Source: Chloroflexota bacterium
GTDB lineage: Bacteria; Chloroflexota; Anaerolineae; B4-G1; SLSP01
DNA length: 7,667 nucleotides
Assembly: GCA_009908585.1 (NCBI GenBank)
Contig: JAAAOZ010000252.1
Location: forward strand, 1-7,667
Direction of reading: 5' to 3'
In this document: piece after piece, positions 1-4,950 of the stretch
Layout: each line of letters begins with the position of its first letter
Position numbering within the stretch: the stretch's first letter is position 1
Notes under the pieces: model-generated
Told to the model about the DNA's origin: nothing
Databases searched by the model: none
Seen by the model: the letters and a program-made list of their open reading frames with translations, nothing else
Made by a program: the position numbers and the translations under genes

Positions 1-95
1 CGCGGCTGGTATCCAACTTGCGACGCGGCTGCCCGTTGGGCTTGCTAGTATCCCACACAATCTCGCCCTCAAAGCCCGTCAGCCGGGCGTGCATC
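1..95 (-). pseudogene. fcl (GDP-L-fucose synthase) internal fragment, running off the left edge
   Basis: This is a partial second copy of the fcl gene found intact further right. Positions 1-76 are identical base for base to 1490-1565. From 77 to about 95 the match is still visible but carries several mismatches, then it stops. On the minus strand it encodes residues around 253-283 of the synthase (ARLTGFEGEIVWDTSK and onwards). No start codon or NAD-binding part is present, so it cannot make an enzyme. It joins directly to a fragment of a different sugar-nucleotide gene at about 90-95. The rest lies outside the window, so whether the original 3' end is retained cannot be seen. Confidence 0.85.
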
Positions 96-200
96 CTCAA
101 CCTCAAAGACCTGCTTCCCATCCACCACGAACGGCATACGCAAGGCGTCCTTGAGCGCGCCTAAATCCAATGCCTGATACAATGACGATGGATCAGTCAC
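92..200 (-). pseudogene. C-terminal fragment of a UDP-glucose/GDP-mannose dehydrogenase-like gene
   Basis: Read on the minus strand from 200, the frame gives LYQALDLGALKDALRMPFV followed by VDGKQVFEVEDA. I recognise this as the C-terminal UDP-binding domain pattern of UDP-glucose 6-dehydrogenases: a 'LDL..L...M..PV.VDGRN..' block before the protein end. An intact enzyme would oxidise UDP-glucose to UDP-glucuronate for polysaccharide synthesis. Only about 35 codons remain. They begin where the upstream PIN toxin ends (stop at 197-199) and run into the fcl fragment, where the frame closes at 69-71. The usual final residues after this block are missing. Family assignment is from recalled motifs only. 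Confidence 0.55.
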
Positions 201-790
201 GGCACCCTGAAGAACCCCATCCCTACCTGGATGAAGTGTTCATCTGCCGTGAGCACGTGGGAAATCCCCAGATCCCGCATAATTGCCATTGACGTAAGAT
301 CAGTAAACGATATACCCGGTTTATCCTGAAACTGCTTACGAAGCTCCCAGGCCATAGCAAACCGTTCCGAAATAACCCGTTCCATTAACAAATGACCTTG
401 ATCTATAGCGGCAAACAGCCCGTCTACAAAACGAACGGATGGGCAAACGAAGCAGATCTAAGGGGCTGAGCTGTACAAAGTTGCACGCTAAACGGTTTGT
501 GATACGCATCACCCCCAGCTTCGTTTGCCTTGAACACGCTTAAGCAGGTTTTGAGGCAGCGAGAGCGGTTTCTCCTGTCGTTCTGCTTCGAGATCCCCGG
601 AGTCCGTGAAGTTTTCTCGCCGAAACAGCAAGGTGATGAGTTCATCCAGAACGTAATCGCTGGTATAGATAGGAATCTGCTGCGCTCGCAGTTTTCGGTA
701 GCACGCTTGGACTTTTTCATGCCGAGGTTCCCGGCGATGCCCCAACGCCATCCAACCCCAAGTATCCACAAATACAGGCTCAAGATTCAT
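197..790 (-). pseudogene. PIN-domain VapC toxin (COG2402-like), split by an internal insertion of about 165 bp
   Basis: The two halves of one PIN-domain ribonuclease toxin lie in the same reading frame but are separated. The N-terminal half (790 to about 608) has the first catalytic Asp in FVDTWGWMALGHR and the conserved Glu in SDYVLDELITLLFRR. The C-terminal half (about 445 to 197) begins SVRFVDGLFAA and carries SFTDLTSMA and TADEHF, which hold the remaining acidic residues. Joined, they give about 139 residues, normal for the family. The intervening stretch has in-frame stops, the first at 509-511. The N-terminal half therefore ends with a foreign tail and no full toxin can be made. The start ATG (788-790) overlaps the antitoxin stop as ATGA, a coupled antitoxin-toxin operon. 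The toxin is very likely inactive. Confidence 0.85.
440..607. mobile_element. Insertion of about 165 bp inside the vapC gene, with a 12-bp inverted repeat
   Basis: This stretch separates the two halves of the PIN toxin and is not part of the family. It contains a perfect 12-bp inverted repeat: GGCAAACGAAGC at 442-453 and GCTTCGTTTGCC at 518-529. A related CGAAGCAGA/TCTGCTTCG pair lies at 449-457 and 580-589. A small palindromic core, TGATACGCATCA, sits at 500-511. The ends cannot be fixed exactly and I see no convincing target-site duplication. No transposase is encoded. It could be a non-autonomous element or a recombination scar. Its length is close to a multiple of three, so the two halves share a frame, but the in-frame stops block read-through. 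Confidence 0.5.
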
Positions 791-1047
791 GGCGTGGCTG
801 CGTCTCCCGTGTAGAGTTCCTGCTCGATCTCCTCCGCGGAGAGAGGCTCGCCAGACAAAATCCCGGCCACCGCCAATACCGAATCTTCCGATGCTGTCGC
901 CGCCTCGGTCTCATCAGGCAGAGGTAGGATGCGGATTTCCCCCGGTCGCACCACCACTTGCAGACGCTTCCCAAGCTTAGCATCATGGATCCAACGTTCG
1001 TTAATCCAAATACCTTGCTGAACCTCTAGTATTTCTCGATCAAACAT
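787..1047 (-). CDS. Antitoxin of a VapBC-type module
   Basis: This 86-residue acidic protein lies directly upstream of the split PIN toxin and overlaps its start by 4 nt (ATGA). I call it an antitoxin from its size, position and sequence. The N-terminal half (EVQQGIWINERWIHDAKLG, then QVVVRPGEIRI) resembles a short beta-rich AbrB/SpoVT-type DNA-binding fold. The C-terminal part is acidic (LSAEEIEQELYTGDAATP), as expected for a toxin-neutralising tail. The ATG at 1045-1047 is preceded by GAGGAG at a 7-nt spacing, which fixes the start. It would bind its own promoter and the PIN toxin. It stays intact although its toxin is broken. The exact antitoxin family is not certain. Confidence 0.75.
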   Translation of the reverse strand: MFDREILEVQQGIWINERWIHDAKLGKRLQVVVRPGEIRILPLPDETEAATASEDSVLAVAGILSGEPLSAEEIEQELYTGDAATP

Positions 1048-1102
1048 TGGCTTACTCCTCTACGTTTATCCCCAATTACACTCTTTGTATCAGGGAGCCA
1101 AC

Positions 1103-1112
1103 TTCTATAGAA
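1103..1112. promoter_or_regulatory. Perfect palindrome upstream of the antitoxin, possible operator
   Basis: TTCTATAGAA is a perfect 10-bp palindrome about 55 bp upstream of the antitoxin start, between that gene and the inverted-repeat element. Autoregulated antitoxins often bind short palindromes near their promoter, and the A/T core could also serve as a -10 region. No clear -35/-10 pair with good spacing is visible, so the role is a guess. Confidence 0.25.
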
Positions 1113-1117
1113 TCCGG

Positions 1118-1405
1118 GGTAGTGTTCAAAAACTGCCTTTTTTCGACAGCTTTTTAACTCGATTCGCTGGACACTTTTGCTCCACGCCGTTCACAACTTG
1201 TGGATCGCTGGATGCTTTTTGCTGTAGCAAAATGGCTAATTTTAGGCTCACAACCAGCGTTTTTCTCTTATTTCCAGCCTTTTAGGGCCACAACTTGCTT
1301 CAGATGGCTCCCATCGGATGGTAAAAATGACTGACGGAATTTCAATGGGTGAGCGAAAGTGCCCAGTGTGAAACCCAAGCATATTCGTTCGATTTGAACA
1401 CTACC
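1118..1405. mobile_element. 288-bp element bounded by 13-bp perfect inverted repeats (MITE-like)
   Basis: GGTAGTGTTCAAA at 1118-1130 and TTTGAACACTACC at 1393-1405 are exact inverted repeats enclosing 262 bp with no plausible gene. The interior is rich in A and T runs. It contains a partial direct repeat (TCGCTGGA followed by a TTTTGCT block near 1164 and 1205) and a small hairpin, TTTTGC-TGTA-GCAAAA, at 1217-1232. The right end abuts the last codon of fcl so that its GGTAG provides the fcl TAG stop. No transposase and no clear target duplication were found. A non-autonomous transposable element is the simplest reading. The family is unassigned. Confidence 0.55.
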
Positions 1406-2333
1406 GCCGAACTTGCTCATACCAGCGGATCGTCTCCCGCAGCCCCTCCTCAAATCGCGTCCGGGCTTCAAAGCCAAAGCGCTCCTGGGCGCGGCTGGTA
1501 TCCAACTTGCGACGCGGCTGCCCGTTGGGCTTGCTAGTATCCCACACAATCTCGCCCTCAAAGCCTGTGAGCCGCGCGATCATCTCCACCAGCTCTTTGA
1601 TGCTGATCTCGTAGGCGCTGCCCAAGTTCACCGGCTCGCTCGAGTTGTAACGCTCGGTCGCCAGGAGAATCCCCTCGGCGGCATCCTCCGCATAGAGAAA
1701 CTCGCGCGTCGGCGAGCCATCGCCCCACGCCACGATCTGCTCCGCGCCGGATTCTCGCGCATCGATGCACTTCTTGATCAAGGCGGGGATCACGTGGCTG
1801 CTGGCGGGATCAAAGTTATCCCGTGGCCCATATAGATTAACGGGCAGCAGGAAAATCGAGTTAAAGCCGTACTGCTGGCGATAGGCCTGGGATTGCACCA
1901 GCAACATCTTTTTGGCCAGCCCATAGGGCGCGTTCGTCTCCTCCGGGTATCCCTTCCACAGATCCTCCTCCTTGAAGGGCACCGGCGTGTGCTTGGGATA
2001 GGCGCACACCGTGCCAATCGCCACAAACTTAGCTACCTCGGCGCGCCAGGCCTCGTGCATCAATTGCACACCCATCATCAAGTTGTCGTAGAAGAACTCC
2101 GCCGGGTGCTCGCGATTCGCCCCAATGCCGCCCACCTTCGCCGCCAGATGGATAATAACATCCGGCTGGGCATCCGTCAACATCCGCTTGATCGCATCAA
2201 GCTGCGTCAAGTCATACGCTTCTAAGCGCGGGACAAAGACCTCCGCCGCATCGCGGGCCTTTAACTTCTCGACGACATACGAACCCAAGAAACCCGCGCC
2301 CCCGGTCACCGCCACACGCTTAGGCCGTTCCAA
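1401..2333 (-). CDS. fcl: GDP-L-fucose synthase (GDP-4-keto-6-deoxymannose epimerase/reductase)
   Basis: This is an extended short-chain dehydrogenase that converts GDP-4-keto-6-deoxy-D-mannose to GDP-L-fucose with NADPH, for cell-surface polysaccharide. The Rossmann motif GGAGFLGS is at residues 11-18. GTVCAYP carries the family Cys at 110. YGLAK (Tyr137, Lys141) is the catalytic pair. His180 matches the second epimerisation residue. WGDGSPTREFLYAEDAA lies near 203-219. As it stands, the only good start is TTG at 2331-2333, giving 310 residues beginning MERPKRVAVTGG. This TTG and its GGGAG ribosome site lie inside a 90-bp mobile repeat that split the original gene, whose native start is at 2460-2462. 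The stop comes from another element's end. Fold and catalytic residues look complete, so it may still work if the new start is used. The partner dehydratase gmd is not in the window. Confidence 0.88.
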   Translation of the reverse strand: MERPKRVAVTGGAGFLGSYVVEKLKARDAAEVFVPRLEAYDLTQLDAIKRMLTDAQPDVIIHLAAKVGGIGANREHPAEFFYDNLMMGVQLMHEAWRAEVAKFVAIGTVCAYPKHTPVPFKEEDLWKGYPEETNAPYGLAKKMLLVQSQAYRQQYGFNSIFLLPVNLYGPRDNFDPASSHVIPALIKKCIDARESGAEQIVAWGDGSPTREFLYAEDAAEGILLATERYNSSEPVNLGSAYEISIKELVEMIARLTGFEGEIVWDTSKPNGQPRRKLDTSRAQERFGFEARTRFEEGLRETIRWYEQVRR

Positions 2334-2412
2334 GAAAATAAGTCTCCCAAAAACGGGGAGTTTTCAGAGGGAAAAACATCAGGTTTGGGAGGTTTTAATT
2401 TCTGGAACTACC
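2323..2412. mobile_element. 90-bp imperfect-palindrome MITE, copy 1, inserted in fcl
   Basis: This is one of three copies of a small inverted-repeat element in the window. Read on the minus strand it starts GGTAGTTCC and ends GGAACGGCC. The outer 28-30 bases of each end pair imperfectly through CTCCCAAA and TTTGGGAG, so the element can fold into one long hairpin. It is flanked by 3-bp direct repeats TTA at 2320-2322 and 2413-2415. Removing the element and one TTA restores a continuous fcl frame (FWRAKRVAVTGGAGFLGS). That proves insertion into a coding gene. No gene is encoded, so it must have been mobilised in trans. The 3-bp duplication loosely recalls some IS5-type elements, but I cannot assign a family. 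Confidence 0.85.
2344..2348 (-). promoter_or_regulatory. Ribosome binding site GGGAG supplied by the MITE for fcl
   Basis: On the minus strand GGGAG lies 10 nt before the TTG at 2333. Both are inside the inserted element. They offer a replacement translation start for the downstream part of fcl, in the correct frame. The spacing is at the long end of what is usual and TTG is a weak start, so expression may be low. Confidence 0.45.
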
Positions 2413-2462
2413 TTAGCGCGCCAAAACGTCTCACTGTCCGGCCAAGGTTTATCTTCAGTCAT
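2379..2462 (-). pseudogene. Original N-terminus of fcl, cut off by the MITE
   Basis: The native fcl start is the ATG at 2460-2462, preceded by AGGTG at a 4-nt spacing. It encodes MTEDKPWPDSETFWRAK, and the next native residues would be RVAVTGGAGFLGS. A 'FW..KRV.VTGG' lead-in is normal for this enzyme family. In the present sequence the frame enters the MITE after RAK, adds a few foreign residues and stops at TGA 2379-2381, a peptide of 27 residues. The ancestral enzyme would have had 322 residues. This piece alone has no function. Its translation could deliver ribosomes close to the MITE-borne restart. Confidence 0.85.
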
Positions 2463-2520
2463 ATCGCACCTATTTGTTTGAACTCCTGTTACACTCACTT
2501 CAAAATCCAGGAACATCTTC

Positions 2521-2959
2521 TTACTTATACGGTAATTCCAACACCTGAATTTCATCCTCAACCTGTTTGAATTCTGGATCCTTGTGAACCAGCGTAGCAT
2601 CTCGTTCCTTGGATAGGGCCGCTATCCAGGCATCAGCAACCGACAAACGGTGAGCAGCTTTAAATTCAGCAGCCATCACATTCAGGGCCTCATTCGACTC
2701 GACGCGCAAGACAGGCAACACAGCGATAAGATTTACCCGGGCCAACGCCTCTTTTTCATCACGCTCTTGAAGCGTAATGTAGTAAACCTCCATGAAGCTC
2801 ATAAATGAGACAAACACCACCGCCTCGCCATCCCTGGCCTGCTCCAAGATCCGTTGGACTATCTTACTCCCCGGCTCATCCTCAATCAATGTGAGCCAAG
2901 CAGACTCCTTCCCCTAAAAAAGCTGTGTCAAGTACGTAAGCGAGCGTAGCCTTGTTCAT
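2521..2959 (-). pseudogene. PIN-domain VapC toxin, frameshifted by a 19-nt insertion
   Basis: The native start is ATG at 2957-2959, overlapping the end of the upstream antitoxin by 32 nt. The first residues are MNKATLAYVLDT, holding the first catalytic Asp. A 19-nt insertion at 2905-2923 then shifts the frame, and translation ends 13 codons later (TGA). Directly after the insertion the proper PIN frame continues: SAWLTLIEDEPGSKIV, the Glu in FMEVYYITLQE, the Asp in SVADAWIAAL and HKDPEF, ending at 2521. Removing the 19 nt gives a typical toxin of about 139 residues with LDTSAW. A restart inside the gene would lack the first Asp of the metal site. The ribonuclease toxin is therefore probably dead unless the insertion is a sequencing or assembly error. 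Confidence 0.82.
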
Positions 2960-3194
2960 CTTTCTCTCGATCCTTTTGCCTGGATTGCAGGATCTTTTCC
3001 ACTAAACCTTCCCCCTTCCCACGACCACGGAGCGCTTGGATCGGATCCACCTTAAGAGCAATCTCTCTTTGGGATTCCTTGAGAAAGGTAACCACTACCT
3101 CGGCTCCATCCGCTGGCGCCAACGTGGGATCAGCAAAGATCAAATTTCCATTCTTATATATAGCCCGCACCGTTTGTAACTCCATCACATCCAT
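2928..3194 (-). CDS. AF2212-like (DUF104) antitoxin of a VapBC module
   Basis: This 88-residue protein has an N-terminal segment TVRAIYKNGNLIFADPTLAP followed by GAEVVVTF. That matches the DUF104/AF2212-like antitoxin pattern 'T.RAIYENG.LKPLE...L.EG..V.V'. The charged C-terminal half would wrap the toxin. The first ATG (3192-3194) is chosen because GAGGTG lies 5 nt upstream; the second ATG at 3185 would be 14 nt away. The 3' end overlaps the start of the PIN toxin, as usual in VapBC operons. It begins only 16 nt after the stop codon of an epimerase 3'-end fragment and may be transcribed together with it. It would neutralise the PIN toxin and repress the operon. It is intact although that toxin is frameshifted. 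Confidence 0.8.
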   Translation of the reverse strand: MDVMELQTVRAIYKNGNLIFADPTLAPADGAEVVVTFLKESQREIALKVDPIQALRGRGKGEGLVEKILQSRQKDREKDEQGYARLRT

Positions 3195-3210
3195 CCTTTC
3201 ACCTCAAAGC

Positions 3211-3287
3211 TTACTCCGCTGCTTGCACAGCTCGCACTTGCTCCAAAACCCAAGGATACGTCCGCTCGATGCCCTCGCGCAGGCTTA
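3211..3287 (-). pseudogene. GDP-mannose 3,5-epimerase 3'-end fragment (short)
   Basis: These 77 bp encode SLREGIERTYPWVLEQVRAV plus QAAE and a TAA stop, the C-terminal 24 residues of a GDP-mannose 3,5-epimerase. They match the intact gene at SLREGIERTYPWVLKQV, then diverge. They match the second fragment (EQVRAVQSAE) more closely, differing at about five bases. There is no start codon and no catalytic part. The fragment lies between the DUF5615 toxin and the DUF104 antitoxin. It is one of three copies of this 3' end, each directly in front of an antitoxin gene. Confidence 0.88.
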
Positions 3288-3321
3288 GAAAGTCATTTCT
3301 GTAAGCGCCGGGAAAACAGCC

Positions 3322-3684
3322 TTATCTATCCCACGCACTCAGGAACTCAATCCAATTCTCCATCTCTTCGGCAGATTTGTTAGCTATCAGCTTGAGCATC
3401 CGACGCATCTGCTCGCCAACTGAGAGATGCTGCTGCCGCATCAAAATAATGCCGGCATGACGCTTACCCTGAGCCACATACTCGCTATGAAGACGATAGA
3501 AATCCCCCACATTGAACGTGCATACAACCCGTCCCTGCTTCGTAGCATAATCCAGATGCTCTCTATCCTCGCGTTCAATCATGCCCGCATCCAAGGCCGT
3601 CAGCACATCGATGCTCCTGGCGCGTAGCGCTTTCACAAGCACTTGATCCATAGCATCCTCGTCCATATAAAGCCGAATTTTCAC
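3322..3684 (-). CDS. DUF5615 PIN-like (Mut7-C-type) toxin
   Basis: This protein of 120 residues has the DUF5615 pattern. An acidic start MKIRLYMDED (Asp8, Glu9, Asp10) is followed by a first helix and strand (LRARSIDVLTALDAG). Next come ERED and HLDYATKQGRVVCTFNVGDF, with Asp61 before Phe. These are the expected acidic positions of a small PIN-like nuclease. In the usual motif the segment reads 'T.D.DF'; here it is TFNVGDF, so one acidic residue is replaced by Asn. The GTG start (3682-3684) overlaps the DUF433 stop as GTGA, indicating translational coupling. Such pairs are known toxin-antitoxin modules. The likely action is RNA cleavage in the cytoplasm. It appears complete, with the stop at 3322-3324. 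Confidence 0.8.
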   Translation of the reverse strand: MKIRLYMDEDAMDQVLVKALRARSIDVLTALDAGMIEREDREHLDYATKQGRVVCTFNVGDFYRLHSEYVAQGKRHAGIILMRQQHLSVGEQMRRMLKLIANKSAEEMENWIEFLSAWDR

Positions 3685-3983
3685 CTTGACGCCTCGATAC
3701 TCCGATAGTGTTGTCGCTTAAGCCTCTCAGCTTCGACTTCCTCGGCCCGGATAGCTGCTTCAATTTCATCTCGGTTAGCATGATAATAAGCCAAAGCAGC
3801 GTGAACCTGAGCCAATGTCAGATGACCTATCCGATCCGCAATCTCCTCAGGCGTGAGACCTAACTTATACCAGCCCACAATGCGTTGCACTGTGACGCCC
3901 GTTCCGGCGATCCGGGGCCGACCGCCTCGGATGTCAGGAGTTTCGACAATCAACGTGCCAATATCCACCGTTATTGTTGACAT
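3681..3983 (-). CDS. DUF433 antitoxin (VapB45-like helix-turn-helix)
   Basis: This 100-residue protein carries the DUF433 signature. GGRPRIAGTGVTVQRIVGWY (residues 20-39) is followed by a helix-turn-helix segment, GLTPEEIADRIGHLTLAQVH, and then AALAYYHANRDEI. The start is ATG at 3981-3983, because GGAGGTGAG lies just upstream with ideal spacing. A GTG 15 nt earlier is possible but overlaps that ribosome site. The acidic C-terminal helix (RAEEVEAERLKRQ) probably binds the toxin. It pairs with the DUF5615 gene by a 4-nt overlap. The gene begins 29 nt after the stop codon of an epimerase 3'-end fragment. Confidence 0.87.
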   Translation of the reverse strand: MSTITVDIGTLIVETPDIRGGRPRIAGTGVTVQRIVGWYKLGLTPEEIADRIGHLTLAQVHAALAYYHANRDEIEAAIRAEEVEAERLKRQHYRSIEASR

Positions 3984-4012
3984 TTTACTCACCTCCACCC
4001 TTGGAATTCAAT

Positions 4013-4231
4013 TTACTCCGCCGATTGCACAGCTCGCACCTGTTCCAAAACCCACGGATACGTCCGCTCGATGCCCTCGCGCAGGCTTATCTCCGCTTCC
4101 CAGCCCAGAGAGTGAATGCGCGCCTGGACGCCCACGGGGCCTTCCACGTGCTGGATGCGCAGATCCTTGCCCGCGACCTCCATCACCGTCCGCACCAACC
4201 CATTCACCGTGACATACTCTTCGGAACCGAT
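4013..4231 (-). pseudogene. GDP-mannose 3,5-epimerase 3'-end fragment (long)
   Basis: This is a second displaced 3' end of the epimerase. It encodes IGSEEYVTVNGLVRTVMEV, then AGKDLRIQHVEGPVG, and continues to WVLEQVRAVQSAE and a TAA stop. It aligns with residues 247-317 of the intact enzyme. Compared with the intact copy it lacks 18 bp (residues RNFSKA), apparently lost between short GCGC repeats. That removes the Arg matching a substrate-binding residue of plant GME. The upstream boundary at about 4231 coincides exactly with the stop codon of the PIN toxin. The enzyme body is absent, so it is non-functional. Confidence 0.9.
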
Positions 4232-4695
4232 CAGCCAGACAATACTTCCGCAACCTGCGAGCCTTGCCCAATGCGTGTCAACCAATCCAGCTCATCAAAA
4301 TCCCGGTCAAAGCTGACCAAGACAGAGACGCTCTGTTCCCGACAAAGCAGGCCTATCAGCGCATCGTGGAAATTGAGCCGCCCGGCTGAGTTGTGCACCA
4401 CCGTCAAGATCTCTGGGTAGAGGCGTCTGATCTCTCCACTGGACCAAGTGATATCACTGACCGGAATGAGTTGATCCAGTTGATTTAGCAGGGCATCCAG
4501 TTGCTCTGGGCGTCCTTGCTCATGAGTTCTGCGCGCCAGCACACTGACAGTCTCGTTAATCACACAGTCGAAATAAACCAATTCAGCCTTAGCTTTGTTC
4601 AATTCATCACGAATAGCAATCGTGGTATCGTGCCACTTGTCTTGGTCATCCAACAACCCGATCAAGACATTCGCATCAATAACCGCAGTCGTCAT
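4231..4695 (-). CDS. PIN-domain VapC-type toxin
   Basis: This apparently intact PIN-domain ribonuclease has 154 residues. The metal-binding acidic residues are all visible: Asp7 in VIDANVLIGLLD, Glu48 in NETVSVLARR, Asp111 in FHDALIGLL, and Asp130/Asp132 in SFDRDFDEL. The start is ATG at 4693-4695, preceded by GGAGGC at 8 nt. It lies inside the antitoxin 3' end with a 20-nt overlap, as expected for coupled translation. An upstream in-frame start at 4728 has weaker support. The stop TGA (4231-4233) falls exactly at the join with the epimerase fragment, so the last few residues may have been changed by that junction. It likely cleaves RNA when the antitoxin is degraded. Confidence 0.88.
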   Translation of the reverse strand: MTTAVIDANVLIGLLDDQDKWHDTTIAIRDELNKAKAELVYFDCVINETVSVLARRTHEQGRPEQLDALLNQLDQLIPVSDITWSSGEIRRLYPEILTVVHNSAGRLNFHDALIGLLCREQSVSVLVSFDRDFDELDWLTRIGQGSQVAEVLSG

Positions 4696-4948
4696 CGTAT
4701 AGAGCCTCCGTGTCAGCCAAGGCGTCACCTCCCAATGAAACCAGGCCCGTTAAACCATATAATTGGTTCGCCGGTACTGTCCGTAAAAGCGGCTCGCGCA
4801 ACGCTTGGAGTTTATCCAGTAACTCCGCCCGTCGTCCGGAGGGCAGGCGGCGGAACGCTTCGATCAAATTCGCCTCGGACAATTCCAGTTCGACGGGAAT
4901 GACAACCGACGCTGCTTGCTTTCCTTGGATCACACCTTGTGCTCTCAT
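4676..4948 (-). CDS. Antitoxin partner of the PIN toxin
   Basis: This 90-residue protein lies upstream of and overlaps the PIN toxin. Its helical centre (SEANLIEAFRRLPSGRRAEL, then LDKLQALREP) is followed by NQLYGLTGLVSLGGDALADT and an acidic end. A tail of the type 'LtGLvSiGGDAl.D.ealYd' is familiar from VapB-like antitoxins paired with PIN toxins. The ATG at 4946-4948 has GGAGGAAAG upstream. That ribosome site is part of the final codons and stop region of the epimerase gene, only 2 nt separating the epimerase stop from this start. Translation is probably coupled to the epimerase, and the module is probably transcribed with it. Confidence 0.8.
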   Translation of the reverse strand: MRAQGVIQGKQAASVVIPVELELSEANLIEAFRRLPSGRRAELLDKLQALREPLLRTVPANQLYGLTGLVSLGGDALADTEALYDDDCGY

Positions 4949-4950
4949 CT

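Noticed and set aside
530..814. Plus-strand open frame opposite the split PIN toxin
   Set aside because: It is antisense to the toxin N-terminal half and the insertion. The minus strand has the conserved PIN motifs and a proper TA layout.
1118..1405. Transposase remnant inside the 288-bp element
   Set aside because: Short frames exist on both strands but none shows a transposase motif. The interior appears non-coding.
1413..2225. Plus-strand open frames across fcl
   Set aside because: They are antisense shadows of a clearly coding gene, with no ribosome sites and no recognisable domains.
4013..4285. Open frame of 90 codons covering the long epimerase fragment
   Set aside because: It is only the displaced 3' end of the epimerase with a chance upstream extension into the PIN toxin gene, and it has no ribosome site or catalytic residues.
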